A stretch of DNA of 64,000 nt from Prochilodus magdalenae (GCA_024036415.1 JAMWET010006809.1:31001-95000); one strand, 5' to 3'. Positions 9,843 through 21,316 are shown, counted from the first letter of the stretch. Translations and numbers: made by a program. Notes: generated by a model not told the origin, from the sequence alone.

Positions 9843-10800
9843 ATAAAGTGTTATGCATGTAATTATAACTAGTTTTAAGTAATTATACAAGCTTATGTAT
9901 GATATTATGAAGTATTATGTATGCATTATAACACCTTGTAAATACGTTTAGATAGCATTATAAATAAAGGATTTGCAGGAAGGGTTACCTAAAACTACTA
10001 GAACAAGATATTATAGTGCTATAAGAAATTATAAAGTTACACTTCTGTAATACAGTGTTATGCATGCACTTATAACAAGTTGTATGTATTTATAAAAGCT
10101 TATGTCTGGTTATAGCACCTTATACATGCATTTTGATAGCACTAAGAATACAGGATTCACAGGAAGTGACATTATAGCATTGCATACTCTTGATTCATAA
10201 AGTGTTATGCATGCAATTATAACAAGTTGTAAGTATTTATAAAAGCATATGTCTGGTATTATAAGGTGTTATATATGCCTTATTACACCTTATACATGCA
10301 TTTAGATAGCATTAAGAATATAGGATTTACAGAAAGTGACATTATAGCACTGAAGACTATTAATTCATGAAGTGTTATGCATGCAATTATAAATTGTTGT
10401 AAGTATTTATAAAAGCTTATGTCTGGTATTATAAGGTGTTATATATGCCTTATAACACCTTATAGATGCATTTTGATAGCATAAAGAATACAGGATTCAC
10501 AGGAAGTGACATTATAGCACTGAATACTCTTGATTCATAAACTGTTATGCATGCAATTATAAATAGTTGTAAGTATTAATAAAAGCTTATGTCTGGTATT
10601 ATAAGGTGTTATATATGCCTTATAACACCTTATAGATGAATTTAGAGAGCATTAAGAATGCAGGATTTATATGCAGTGTTATTTGTTACTTCTAGAAAGA
10701 GTTATCATAGTGCATTATGAAATCTGACATCTGTTGCATGCTCGTGTGTTATAAGGTGTTATGTATGTGATTATAGCTGTGAGTAATTATACAAGCTGCT

Positions 10801-11299
10801 TTATGGGGTTTTTGTTGGGGTGGGTGGATGTTGCTCTTTGAAAGCTAGTTACTTGGCGTTCTCAGATTTTCCCTCTTTCTCGATCATTCCTATTGTCTTG
10901 AGCACGGCGAGCGAAGGCAGCGTCCCCGTTCCCTCGGTGGCTGGTAATCACGGCTACTTCTAACAGCACAGTGCACGCAGAACGAAGCGAGCCCTTGGCT
11001 GCCTCCATTCAACAGGAGCTGCCTAATGATGGTAATTTTCTCCCCATCTTCTCGCTCTGTCTCCTTTGCTGAAGTGAGCTGATGTGACAGTCAGATAGCA
11101 GTATAAAGACACCACACCTCTCTCTGTCATTCTCTCTCTGTAGTTTTACAAACCAAATCAAGAGTCTTTAACTGGGTTACTACTTCCTGCGCTCAAGTAA
11201 ACGAGGGGAGAAGGGACATAGGCCCTGGAAAGGAGTCTAGTCCTGGATGACCCGTTGCTGCTGAAACTAGCTTCATCTGTGTCTAGAGAAGTGGCTCTC
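10801..11299. other. No gene recognised; moderately GC-rich unique block
   Basis: After the AT-rich array the composition changes. The block around 10895-11060 is more GC-balanced and free of repeats I recognise, so it could contain conserved noncoding sequence, but nothing in it can be called a gene. Confidence 0.4.
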
Positions 11300-12048
11300 T
11301 GCACCCAGAAGGAGGTGTGGGAGTGCGGTGCTGTTGGGAAGGAAGATAAAGGTGACCAGGATCAATAACTGATGATACATTTAGACTGATATGATCAATA
11401 TATATTGAGCTACACATACAGAAGTCTGGCTCTCAGTATGGCGTCGGGCCACCATGTTTGCTAACCCAACACAGACGTCTCGGTATGGAGCTGTAGAGGT
11501 TCCTAATGGAGTCCTGTGATAATCCATCCCATGCAGCTTGAACATCCTCACACAGCTCCTGCAGATGGTGCGGTAGAGGTGGAGGTGGAGTGGAACCAGG
11601 CCTTCTGGACATGTGACAGCAAACTGCTCGTCTTGGTGCTGACCACGGATTTGTTGGTGGTCGCCACCAAGACTAAAGCGGGACTCATCACTGAAGATGA
11701 CCCGCCGCCATTCTGAGTCACTCCATGACAGTCTGGCACGACACCATTGCAGTCTTTGACGTTGCCGTGGTGTCGAGAGTGACTGGGAGTCGTTGTAAAG
11801 GTCTGTGTGCTGTCGTCTGGCACTAACAGGATGACTCATGGACGACATCACTGCTAGCTGAATGTCAGCAACCGTGGCTGTTGGGTCAGTCAGGTACAGG
11901 GATAAGGCCCGTCCTTGCTTACGTCACATGTGTGGCTGAGCGTGAAACTTGAATCATTGGCATGTCTCACAATGTCACACCTAGCCACCAAACCTTCCTG
12001 TGGGTTGTTGCCTTCTGGGTGCAGCTACTTGTGCAGCTATTCTTCTGA
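11300..12048 (-). mobile_element. Tc1-like element family A, internally deleted (copy 1)
   Basis: The right terminus TTCTGGGTGCAGCTACTTGTGCAGCTATTCTTCTGATG (12013-12048) is the inverted match of the left end of the copy at 13409. The left terminus is shorter (GCACCCAGAAGGAGG near 11310). On the minus strand, 11851-11381 is open and reads as transposase: a SHPVSARR start, RLQWCRARLSWSDSEWRRVI and FSDESRFSL (the WxxVIFSDESRF block carrying the first catalytic aspartate), then a jump to a C-terminal HGMDYHRTPLGTSTAPYRD segment. The middle of the enzyme is missing or rearranged, so it is not a functional transposase. Confidence 0.82.
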
Positions 12049-12589
12049 TGATGAATGTAGCACAGCAGTAATGAAAGATGAATTATAATAATAAATAATC
12101 ATGGTTCATATGGCTCTTTACGCTTTCGCTAAATATCAAGGTGCTGCACACATGACCATGAGTAAAGCCATCCAGAGATACAAAGACTTGCTATGAAGAA
12201 TAACAGCAGAGATGCTACAGTAGATGTGTTCTAGCCTAAACAAATATGTTTTAAATATGGATTTTTAAAAGCTATCAAAAATATTCCAAATATTCTCTGG
12301 AATTCTATCCCCGAATTTTTAGCTTTATGGCTTATTCTACCAATTTAGTTTAAAAACACTTTAAAAGTTCATTAATTGTTCAGATTTTAGATTTTTACAA
12401 AACAAATATCATGATTTATTCATATTCAAGTCATTCTGTGAAAAAAAAATAAGCCACATATATACAAAATTATTAATATGAGGGCAGTTTCTTTTGGCAG
12501 GTGTCTCCCAAACCTCAAATCCTATGTTTACTCAGTTTCAGTCAGTGGGCGGAGTCTTATTTTAGCCACGCCCCTGCATTTTAGAGCAG
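12049..12589. other. AT-rich unique sequence, no gene recognised
   Basis: AT-rich with many stops in all frames. It lies between a family A Tc1-like element and a family C fragment. I see no termini, exons or RNA genes. Confidence 0.45.
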
Positions 12590-12795
12590 GAACCTTCCAT
12601 GCCCAAATGCAGTCACTCATGTTACCCAATCATTAACACCTGCTCTGGAGCCACTTTCCACACATGGAACGAGACATTCCCTGCACTGTAGCACCTCTTC
12701 CCAATCTATGAATCCCGTCACTCACCCCACAGGTATTTATAGCCCCATCATCCTCATACAGCGCCCTCTGCAGGAGCCTGAAGTTACTACCACCC
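12590..12795 (-). mobile_element. Tc1-derived family C fragment
   Basis: Matches the distal part of the elements at 21712-22150 and 59238-59575: CCAATCATTAACACCTGCTC, CACACATGGAACGAGACATT, TATTTATAGCCCCATCATCC and GCAGGAGCCTGAAGTTACTA. The half carrying transposase C-terminal similarity is absent. Confidence 0.72.
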
Positions 12796-13408
12796 TTAAA
12801 CACGCAAGGTGACCAATTTTTGGCCAGTGGACTTATTTAAGGTAGAGGGTCAGTCAAGGCAAATGTGTTTGGAGCTCTAAACCAGGTCACTGGAATGATC
12901 CATGATCTTCCAGCATCTGGAAGAGAGAGATCCTAGTCCTGCCTCAAAGACTGAACAAAGTGGTCTTCACAATGCTTCACAAGACCAGATATGTCCTAGG
13001 TAGGCCATAAAGAGCTTTGGATGTCTCAAGGACATCATTGAAAACATGTAACACTACAGTAGATATGAAATCATGGTCTAAAGAACAGAACCGAGTTTTG
13101 GGTTATCTAATGAAGAATGAGAATGGGAATGAGCCCCAGCCTAGCGTCATTCGAGTGGTATAGGTCAGGCACTGTGGCTGACCGCATGCATGTGACACCA
13201 CAGAGAATGAAGTGATATGTCTGTGGGTCGGTCGGGCTGGGGTGAGATTATTTTCAGACTAGAAAGGGAAAGGCTGCTTATCACTTCTACGTGCAAGCTA
13301 ACGCTCACACACATACATGTTTTGCTACATTGTCAGGACAACACCCCCCCCCCAGTGGTTTACCCGTTCCAAGGCCTTCTAGGCCTTTAGCGAAGTCTCC
13401 GTAAGCAC
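12796..13408. other. No gene recognised; unique sequence
   Basis: No transposon termini or defensible exons. It includes a short poly-C run near 13343-13351. Possible decayed repeat text near 12810-13000 (TTTAAGGTAGAGGGTCAGTC) is not assigned. Confidence 0.4.
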
Positions 13409-14188
13409 CATCAAAAGAACAGCAGCACAAGTAGCTGCACCCAGAAGGAATCCACCCACAGGAATGAAACTTGGTGGGGAGGTGTGACATTGCGAGACAC
13501 GCCAATGATTCATGGTTCTCACTCTGCCATGCATGGGACGTAAACATGGACGGGCCTTATTGCGGTACCTGACTGACCCAACAGCCACAACTGTGGACAC
13601 TCAGCGAGGAGTGATGCCCTCTATGAGTCATCCTGTCAGTGCCAGCACCATTGGCAGACAGCTGCACAACTGCTCTCAACACCACGTCAACGCCACCAAA
13701 GACTGCAGTGGTGTCGTGCCAGACTGTCATGGATTGACTCAGAATGGCACCGGGTCATCTTCAGTGGCGAGTCCTGCTTTTGTCTTGCTGGAGAATCCGA
13801 CCAACGAATCCGTGTGTGGAGGCACCGTGGTCACCGCCAAGATCACTGGTTTGTTGTCACACGTCCAGAAGGCCTGGTGTCACTCCACCTCCACCCCTAC
13901 TGCACCATCTGCAGGAACTGTGTGAGGATATTCAAGCTGCATGGGATGGATTATCACAGGACACCATTAGGAACCTCTACAGCTCCATACCGAGACGTCT
14001 ATGTTGGGTTAGCAAACATGGCGGCCCAACACCATACTGAGAGACAGACTTCTGAATGTGTAGCTCAATAAATATTGATCATATCAGTCTATATGTATCA
14101 TCAGGTATTGATCCTGGTAGCCTTTATCTTCCTTCCCAACAGCACCGCAATCCCACACCTCCTTCTGGGTGCAGTTATTCTTCTGATG
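13409..14188 (+). mobile_element. Tc1-like element family A (copy 2, both termini present)
   Basis: Left end CATCAAAAGAACAGCAGCAC continues AAGTAGCTGCACCCAGAAGGAA; the right end CCTTCTGGGTGCAGTTATTCTTCTGATG (about 14161-14188) is its inverted partner, so the terminal inverted repeats are about 30-40 bp. In the plus direction, broken frames between 13616 and 14071 read as transposase pieces (MSHPVSASTIGRQLH; WFVVTRPEGLVSLHLHPYCT; HGMDYHRTPLGTSTAPYRD). Frameshifts separate the pieces. It is about 780 bp against roughly 1.2-1.6 kb for intact Tc1-like elements, so it is internally deleted and nonautonomous. Confidence 0.85.
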
Positions 14189-14739
14189 AGGAGTGTATAT
14201 TATATTTAGTGTGACATAGTAATATGCTCAGTGCAATCCTAACATCATGCTCTCTCTCTTCTGTCTGTTTTGAATGGGCCTTATTATCATATATACAGAC
14301 TCCTCAGCGTGTCTTTTGTGTAGTAACCGCTGGAAACAGACCCTCAGTTCTCAGACTCAAAGACGTAAATGTGTTTTTTCATTCTCTCATTCGTCTGTGT
14401 CTCTTACGCTCGAAACGATGACACGTCCCTCAGTTAAAGCCCTCGGGATCATGGCAATTATCTCTAACTCCATTACTGATGAGTCAATGCCATTATAGTG
14501 ACAGGGTTATAGACTCCTACCCTCTGGCCCTGTGATAGATGAAGCGTACGTGCTCAACACCAGCTCTGTGGGAGAGAATGTTCTAGGGCTGAGTGATACA
14601 GGCAGATTGTCAGTATTGTGATTATACCCTATGAATTATGGTTTAAGATCGGTCTGAATTATGTAGACAATAAAGGATTTGGTTGCTTGGTTACCTTGGT
14701 TTATCAAAGCACTCACAGCTTGAGGAACTGTGATGGCTC
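14189..14739. other. No gene recognised; unique sequence
   Basis: Short plus frames at 14224-14421 and 14274-14498 overlap and have no recognisable domain. No repeat termini seen. Confidence 0.4.
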
Positions 14740-15299
14740 ACATTTGGTCTGTTGGGTCTACATCAGATTTGAATCTCAAAGCCTGTGAGCTGCAAGTCCA
14801 AGTTGAGACCTCAAGTCTCTGAGGTGTGAGTCTGAATCTGAGTCAGGACTTAAGTCTCCAAGCCAAATCCAATCTCAAGAGTCTATGAAGTGTGAGTCCT
14901 AATTGAGTCCAAAGTCTCTGAAGGGTGCTTGTAGGAAGGCATTGAGTCTCTAAGCTGTGAGTTTGAGCCTTAAAGCTTTTGGGTCTGACTTCAAGACGAG
15001 TCTCAAGACTCTATTTAAGTCTGTATTGAGTCTCGAGCATCCCAAGTCCGAGACCTAGCTGAGTTCAGAACCTCTAAAGTGTGATTTGAAGACAAGTATT
15101 GAGTCTTTAAGGTGGAAGTTCAAAACTTGAGTCTTGGCTGACCAAAGTCTAGTCGGGTCTTAAGTCTTTTTGCGTGAATCTATGTTGAGTCCTTGGAATG
15201 TGAAACCGAGTCAAGTGTTGGGCCTCTGAGAAGTGAGTCTGAGTCGAATCCCAAGTCGAGTCAGGAATTTCTGAAGTCAGAGTCAATTGCATTAGCCCA
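14740..15299. repeat. Degenerate GAGTC-rich tandem repeat
   Basis: Loosely repeated phrases such as GAGTCTGAATCTGAGTCAGG, CAAGTCTCTGAGGTGTGAGT and GAGTCCAAAGTCTCTGAAGG at roughly 25-45-bp spacing. The same phrase type recurs at 16635-16740 and 17020-17075, so one diverged minisatellite is split over 2.3 kb. No coding capacity is evident. Confidence 0.65.
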
Positions 15300-15765
15300 G
15301 GCCTTCAGGATGTGTGACGTGGCAAACTGTTCATCTTTGTGCTGACCACCGAGTCTCCACACACATATTCATTGGTTGGTGTCTCCACCACAACAAGAGC
15401 AGGACCTCTGCCATTCGGAGTCACTCTACCTTGACAGTCTGGTACGACACCAATGCAGGCTTTGGTGACAGTCGTCGTTATGGTCTGTATGGATGAAGTC
15501 CTGCGCCGTGCATTCGTCTGTCAATGGCGCTGGGACTAACAGGATGACTCATGGAGGACAGTGCTCGCTGAATGTCCACAATCATGGCCGTTGGGTCAGG
15601 TAGGTACAGCGATAAGGCCCGTCCTTGCTTACTTCACATGCACAGCTGAGCGTGAAACTTGAATCATCTGCATGTCTCATGATGTCAAACCTACCCACCA
15701 TGTTTCCCTCCTGGTTGGTTGAATCCTTCTGGGTGCAGCTATTTGTGCAACAGTTCTATTGATGA
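15300..15765 (-). mobile_element. Tc1-like element family A, truncated (copy 3)
   Basis: The right terminus TCCTTCTGGGTGCAGCTATT (about 15724-15762) and the internal block GACTCATGGAGGACAGTGCTCGC match the family A elements. The half carrying the C-terminal region and the other terminus is missing; the element begins inside the region encoding the FSDESRF block. It directly follows the GAGTC repeat. Confidence 0.75.
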
Positions 15766-16634
15766 TGAGCTCAGCACAGTCCTAATGAAAGAGGATGGTT
15801 CTACAGCCACTGTGGTTGTTTGGGAGGCTCATACGCAGCTCCCTGTAGATGTCAGTATGTGTAAAGGTCAGTCCTGCAATAATGACTAACAAACAGTATG
15901 TTGTGTAACCCTAGTATCTTCATCAGTGCGTGCTGTGCTGTATCTGTCTGCGTCAGAAGAGAGCAGGACAGCTTGTTTTGGCGAGCGTGTCGGTCCCTCG
16001 TTCTCACTCTTATCTCCATGCCAGACTAAGAAGGGGAAAAAAAAAACTACAACAAAACACTGTGAGCCAATCGCAAGCAAGCTGGGAATGTCATACAGGG
16101 AAATACAGTTTCCAGGACTCGTTTGAGGATGGCAGGGGGGATTCCCCATCTCTCTCTGCAGTACTGCAGATATTAGTTTTTCCCCCATCCACCTTCTCAG
16201 CTTGTTTTTCTTTGGGCCACTTTCCTCTGTCCTCTCCTCGTAGCGAATGCCAGGGTGCTCTATCACGTGTGCTGCTCCAGGGCCAAGATCGGCCTTTTAA
16301 TTCACTGCCTGTGAGGGGTCAGGAGATTAAAACACCCTCCCCCTGCTGCTGGATGGAAAACCAGCAGTTGTAAACGTGTGTGCAGCTGTTACTCAGCATT
16401 TTAGTTGATTGTATATTTTAGAATCTGTGTTTTCTAAGAGCGTAGGGATGCTGTGCACTGTTTGCCTGACATTTCAGATTGCAGATTGGATGGTAGAATC
16501 CTCAAAGCCACCAGTGAGGTCACGCACATATGGCAGAATCGAACAAACCAGAGTAGTGTTATCACACAAAGTCAGACATTTTCAGAAATGCACAGGAAGT
16601 TACTCAGGACGACTGTTGACTGTCACTAAGTAGA
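15766..16634. other. No gene recognised; unique sequence
   Basis: Opposing open frames at 15886-16266 (minus) and 15930-16373 (plus) overlap each other and show no domain. Neither has paired splice signals that would make a convincing exon. Left as unannotated, probably intronic or intergenic. Confidence 0.45.
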
Positions 16635-17075
16635 GTCACAAGTCTCTGAGGTGCAGGTCTACATTTGAGACTTGAGTCAGGAGTCTGAAGTGTGAGTCCA
16701 GGTCAGGTCTCAGGTGCAAGCCAAGCCTTGGATTTTCAAGCTGAGCCCCAACCCAAATAGCAAAACCGTTCTGGCCCCAATCTGGCCCACTTGCCACATG
16801 GATTGACGACATGTGGGCCACACCTAAAGCTAAAACCTGAGCCAGGAGTGATCTAGATCTGTTTTGGAACACGTGGGCCACAAAGATTCGCATACTGGCT
16901 GAATCTGTGCCAGAACTGAACCTGACCTGTTTTGGGACAGGTGGGCTTACATGGCTCACGTGCAGATTGCCTGTGCAGACAGTGGGCCAGATGTGACTCA
17001 CATTCGCATGCTACCTGGGAAGTCTCTGAAGCGTGAGTCTGAGTCAAGTCCCAAGTCTCTTGGTTGCTCTTGGGT
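16635..17075. repeat. GAGTC-rich repeat interrupted by a GTGGGCCA-type repeat
   Basis: 16635-16735 and 17020-17075 are GAGTC-type phrases (CTGAAGCGTGAGTCTGAGTC). Between them lies a block rich in TGGCCCACTTGCCACATGG, GACATGTGGGCCACACC and ACGTGGGCCACAAAG phrases, a degenerate internal repeat of CTGGCCCACATG type. It appears inserted into the GAGTC array. Class not determined. Confidence 0.55.
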
Positions 17076-17680
17076 TTTGACTCTGGTTTGCTTTGGAGGC
17101 GGGGCATGCAGAACTACGCCTAATGCTCCGCCTCCCTCTCCTTGAAGGGACATTTATGTGTGTTTATTGAGGTACTTTGTGGTGGGCTTTGAGACAGTCA
17201 GTGTGGGGCCGTGTGGGCCTTGGCTGTCAGATCTAAAGCTACTCATTTAAAGCTGCACTTAAATTGATACTCAGAGAATTATCTGATAACTGATGACGAG
17301 TGTTGGATTTGGGAACACATACGGAGACACTGATAGTGTGGAGATCCTCTATAGGATATCCAATGTATGTTACTGAAGCTGTCCTAGAACCTGCAATGAC
17401 ATCAGAGCAGTATTAGGCCTCCTCTGTTGCACACAGACATGACCTATGGCAGGGTCATAAATACTAGAGGTTATTAGACAGATGATGCCGTGAGGGTCTC
17501 GTTGCCCTGATGTAAAGTGAGTTACACAGCTTATGGTATTACCTGCAGTCTTACTCTTTCCCTCCTACGTCAATAAGAGATGGAGTGTATGTGTGCGAGT
17601 GTGTATAACAGTCAAAGGCTTTCCTTTTAATAAATGCAGGCTATTAAAGTTAATACGGGAATTTCTTTATAATACATATA
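17076..17680. other. No gene recognised; unique sequence
   Basis: Ordinary sequence between the GAGTC/GTGGGCCA repeat and MITE copy 2. No exon, RNA or repeat I can support. Confidence 0.45.
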
Positions 17681-18213
17681 CAGGGGTTGGACAATGAAAC
17701 TGAAACACCTGGTTTTAGACCACAGTCATTTATTAGTATGGTGTAGGGCCTCCTTTTGCGGCCAATACAGCGTCAGTTGGTCTTGGGAATGACATATACT
17801 GCGTCCTGCACAGTGGTCAGAGGGATTTTAAGCCATTCCTCTTGCAGGATAGTGGCCAGGTCACTACGTGATGCTGGTGGAGGTTCGTCCTTCTTGGTGG
17901 TATGCTGACATTACCCTGGATACCGTGGCTCTTGATACATCACAAAGACTTGTGGTCTTGGTCACAGATGCGCCAGCAAGACGTGCACCAACAGTTTGTC
18001 CTCTTTTGAACTCTGGTATGTCACCCATAATGCTGTGTGCATTGCAGTATTTTGAGCAGAACTGTGCTCTTACCTGCTAACTGAACCTTCACACTCTGCT
18101 CTTACTGGTGCAATGTGCAATTAATGAAGATTGGCCACCAGGCTGGTCCAATTTAGCCATGAGACCACCCACACTAAAATGACAGGTGTTTCAGTTTCAG
18201 TGTCCAACCCCTG
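17681..18213 (-). mobile_element. Tc1-derived MITE family B, copy 2 (complete, 533 bp)
   Basis: Begins CAGGGGTTGGACAATGAAAC and ends TCAGTGTCCAACCCCTG, flanked by TA at 17679-17680 and 18214-18215. The transposase N-terminal remnant lies on the minus strand (GARLAGASVTKTTSL read from about 18010 backwards). Compared with copy 1 it has RATV-type sequence where copy 1 has lost a few bases (GCCACGGTATCC against GGTAATATCC). Same internal deletion as the other three copies. Confidence 0.92.
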
Positions 18214-18422
18214 TATATTTTCCATACTGTATGTTGAGTCCTTGATGATCGCTCTCTCCATCAGATCTAGCCTGAACGTGCTGTCTTTGGCAGACTATGC
18301 TGGGCACTGCTCATGGGAGACCTGATAAACCAACAAGCAACTAAAGTAAACTAGCAAAGTGGACGCCCGTGTTCCACTCCAGCCTCCATACGAGCTGTAT
18401 GAACATGAGCCTAATAGTGTGT

Positions 18423-18535
18423 AGCACCTCCACAAGCACGGATAACAGATGTGATCGGATGTGGCATGGACTAGACACATTTCTGGATGTAGGCCACATC
18501 AGTGTTCAGACACTCCTCCATCAAAAAGTTGGTCA
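18423..18535 (-). mobile_element. Tc1-derived family C fragment
   Basis: CACCTCCACAAGCACGGATA and TTTCTGGATGTAGGCCACAT match the C-terminal-coding end of family C. Read on the minus strand this end encodes a Tc1-like tail of KLV-SMP-AVI-A-GG type. Only about 110 bp is present. Confidence 0.7.
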
Positions 18536-18539
18536 GGGT

Positions 18540-18645
18540 AAGTGTGCTCACTGCCCCCTAGTGTGTGTGTTCACTACTGAGTGTGTTTGTGGGTGTTTCA
18601 CTTCACGGATGGGTTAAATGCAGAGACTAAATTTCCCCACCATCA
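18540..18645. repeat. GTGTGCTCACTGCCCC-type dispersed fish repeat fragment
   Basis: AAGTGTGCTCACTGCCCCCT, GTGTTCACTACTGAGTGTGT and GATGGGTTAAATGCAGAGAC resemble a short repeat frequent in fish intergenic DNA. Class assignment is from memory and not firm. Confidence 0.45.
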
Positions 18646-18671
18646 GATCAGTTTACCAAAAACATCTACAC

Positions 18672-18755
18672 CTACATTGTGTCGTGTTAATGATGCTCCA
18701 TCGTGTCGTGTTAATGATGCTCCATCGTGTCGTGTTAATGAAGCTCCATGAGGCT
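18672..18755. repeat. 24-bp tandem repeat, about three copies
   Basis: ATTGTGTCGTGTTAATGATG CTCC is repeated with small changes at about 18675, 18699 and 18724 (TCGTGTCGTGTTAATGATGC). As 24 is a multiple of three it gives a short in-frame peptide repeat, but no gene context supports translation. Confidence 0.8.
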
Positions 18756-19499
18756 GTGTTTTTATCACTGTGTGCAACCAAAAACACAACAAGGGCCTCC
18801 AAAGTGTGCTTGTGGGTTGTTTGTCCACTCTGTCTCCTCTCTACTGTAGGCTGGCAAGGGGGTCAATTTGTCAGGGACTTGAACCCGTCACTGGCTTCTT
18901 CAGCGAATTGACCCCTCTCAGCCTTCAGCCATGAACAAACTTGAACGACGAGTTCTCACCTCTGTCACTCGGCCAGGGGCTGACCTGCACACCGCTTAGG
19001 TTTCCTTCCTGCCACGTTTGAGCTCGCCTACGTCAGGCTCTGATGTCCTGCCCCTCTCTGTTTTCTGTCTGATCCCTCTCTTTCCATCCCTCTAACCATC
19101 GGCAAACCCAGAGCGGGCAGCCACATAACCCTGTCTCATGCGCACTGGACTCGGAGCAGGTAACCATTAGCAGTGTGAGTTATTCAGCCTTGCCCATGGC
19201 GCTCATATTCGGGAAAGTGACCCACAGGGAAAGTGTGTCCAGTTACTGTTGGTTCATACAGTAATGGTCAAAATCTCACGCATGCCTGGCTGGATCAACC
19301 GTGCCATGCAACAGTCAGAGGCACCCTCTGAATATGTGTATAATATATATATTTTTTTTTTTATTTAATATCAAACAAAAGTTTAGACTTTAGACAAACA
19401 ACTAAATGGATGTTGTTGGTGAGACTCTACAGTCTGAACAGCTTCAACTGATGAGAGTCTGAACCAGTACATATCCTGATATACCACATACACTCCTAA
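18756..19499. other. No gene recognised; unique sequence
   Basis: No exon I can support. Sequence around 18880-19200 is moderately GC-rich and repeat-free. A short A/T run lies at 19340-19372. Confidence 0.4.
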
Positions 19500-19985
19500 T
19501 TAGATTAGATTAGATTCAACTTTATTGTCATTGTGCAGAGTACAGGTACAGAGCCAATGAAATGCAGTTAGCATCTAACCAGAAGTGCAAGTACAGTATT
19601 ATTTACATAAAGAGCCGTAGTAATAAATATATACATATATAAGCATATCTACATACATATACTGTATATGAATGTATGAGAGCAGCATTTACAAATGAAT
19701 GTTTCAACTGTAAGAGTAGAGCAAGTAGACAGTATGTACACAATGAAAATAACATCTGAGGTAGAGATAATATGAGAACGGTATGTAAACATGAGTATAC
19801 GGTAGGCTTGGTGATTAAAATGTCCGTGCAGCGTTCATGAGACACACAGCCTCATGAAAAAAACTTTTCTTGAGTCTGGTGGTGTGGGAGCGGAGGCTCC
19901 TGTAGCACCTGCCAGATAGGAGGAGGGTGAAAAGACCATGATTCGGGTGAGAAACGTCCTTGATGATATTCCTGGGACACAGTAT
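19500..19985 (-). mobile_element. Rex1/L2-like LINE, 3' end with reverse transcriptase C-terminus
   Basis: Read on the minus strand, about 19940-19825 encodes LLLSGRCYRSLRSHTTRLKK followed by SFFHEAVCLMNAARTF, the conserved C-terminal tail of Rex1/L2-type fish LINE reverse transcriptases (usually LPSGRRYRxLR). The 3' untranslated part follows, including GCTCTGTACCTGTACTCTGC AC, and ends in a TAATCTAATCTAATC-type tail at 19500-19515. This is a 5'-truncated insertion, as expected for target-primed reverse transcription; only the last few percent of the element is present. Confidence 0.8.
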
Positions 19986-19989
19986 GATA

Positions 19990-20225
19990 TTTTGGCCACC
20001 TCTAAATCATCATCGCTATTCAAATGAAAACACACATCTCCAAAATGGCAACTTTACAGGAGAGGGCAAAAACCTGATTCAGCTTTCATGTAAGTCAATG
20101 GATCCAGAGTTTTGGGTCATTTCTGTTGGTCTATTCATCATGAAGTGTAAATGCCGTGTAAACAAATGCATAAAAGTCAAAATCAACAAACTTGAAAGAC
20201 AGACGTTTTCCTATTTTACATCTTT
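19990..20225 (+). mobile_element. Family D MITE (degraded copy)
   Basis: ACACATCTCCAAAATGGCAA, CTTTACAGGAGAGGGCAAAA, ATGTAAGTCAATGGATCCAG and ATGCATAAAAGTCAAAATCA match the elements at 30190-30447 and 28240-28484 (inverted). Both terminal repeats have decayed here. It directly abuts the dispersed repeat at 20230, the partner of 4166-4450. Confidence 0.7.
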
Positions 20226-20229
20226 CTCT

Positions 20230-20530
20230 GCCCAAACTAAAAGTTCTAGTTCTCCTTTCAGGTTGGTAAATATTCATGATGGACCGACCAATAGAATCGC
20301 TCCACACTTGCTTAGTAATAAACCTTGCTCTATCAGCTCCACTGCAGGTTTAGGAAGCTGGTTCATCTTGCTGTAAAGCTCCATTCTTGAGGTGTTTAAG
20401 GTGGACTGTATAATTCCATGAGTGCTACTTTTGAGTTTGATGTCTTCCCCTTTATTCCATAGTAAAGCATTAAGATAAACATAAGGAGAAACTTGTATGA
20501 GCATCCGTGTCTAAACTGGTACTGAATTTT
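20230..20530. repeat. Dispersed repeat (copy 2; first copy at 4166-4450)
   Basis: Same sequence family as 4166-4450, sharing GATGGACCGACCAATAGAAT and GGTGGACTGTATAATTCCAT. The two copies are in the same orientation with small indels. Noncoding. Confidence 0.75.
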
Positions 20531-20536
20531 CAGTAA

Positions 20537-21316
20537 ACACATTTTGCCAATAGTGCACCAACACACTACTTACAGCACACTAACGCATTACACTTACTGA
20601 GTTACTGTACACCAACACACTACTTACAGCACACTAACACATTACACTTACAGAGTAGCTGTACACCAACACACTACTTACAGCACACTAACACACTACA
20701 CTTACTGAGTTACTGTACACCAACACACTACTTACAGCACACTAACACATTACACTTACTGAGTTACTGTACACCAACACACTACTTACAGCACACTAAC
20801 GCATTATACTTACTGAGTTACTGTACACCAACACACTACTTACAGCACACTAACGCATTACACTTACTGAGTTACTGTACACCAACACACTACTTACAGT
20901 ACACTAACACATTACACTTACTGAGTTACTGTACACCAACACACTACTTACAGCACACTAACGCATTACACTTACTGAGTTACTGTACACCAACACACTA
21001 CTTACAGTACACTAACGCATTACACTTACTGAGTTACTGTACACCCACACTACTTACAGCACACTAACACATTACACTTACTGAGTTACTGTACACCAAC
21101 ACGCTACTTACAGCACACTAACACATTACACTTACTGAGTTACTGTACACCAACACACTACTTACAGCACACTAACGCATTACACTTACTGAGTTACTGT
21201 ACACCAACACACTACTTACAGCACACTAACACATTACACTTACTGAGTTACTGTACACCAACACACTACTTACAGTACACTAACGCATTACACTTACTGA
21301 GTTACTGTACACCAAC
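20537..21316. repeat. 54-bp minisatellite, array 1 (about 14 units)
   Basis: Unit TTACACTTACTGAGTTACTG + TACACCAACACACTACTTAC + AGCACACTAACGCA; GAGTTACTG recurs every 54 bp. Variation is limited to a few positions (AGCACAC/AGTACAC, ACGCATT/ACACATT), showing recent homogenisation. The same unit forms a larger array at 25622-27312. Confidence 0.95.

Larger units (their letters stand above)
8095..10800. repeat. AT-rich tandem/satellite-like region (about 170- and 219-bp subunits)
   Basis: Subunits are marked by AAGCTTATGTCTGGTATTAT, which recurs near 8564, 8731, 8950, 9120, 9340, 9512, 9680, 10095, 10245 (variant), 10410 and 10580. Between markers run conserved strings such as AGGAAGTGACATTATAGCAC, AAAGTGTTATGCATGCAATT and CCTTATAACACCTTATAGAT. 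Spacing is about 165-172 bp, with longer 219-bp units containing an extra CTTCTAGAATAAGATATTAT segment. No open frames of note and many stops. The flanks degrade into dispersed copies. Confidence 0.88.

Noticed and set aside
13305..13600. Minus-strand frames of 73-80 codons near the poly-C run
   Set aside because: They overlap the terminus of a Tc1-like element and are antisense shadows.
15886..16373. Opposed frames of 126 and 147 codons in repeat-free sequence
   Set aside because: They overlap each other, no domain is recognisable, and no convincing acceptor/donor pair brackets either frame.
20537..21316. Possible CRISPR-like array (regular repeats)
   Set aside because: Repeats are directly contiguous without unique spacers and the DNA is vertebrate; it is a 54-bp minisatellite.
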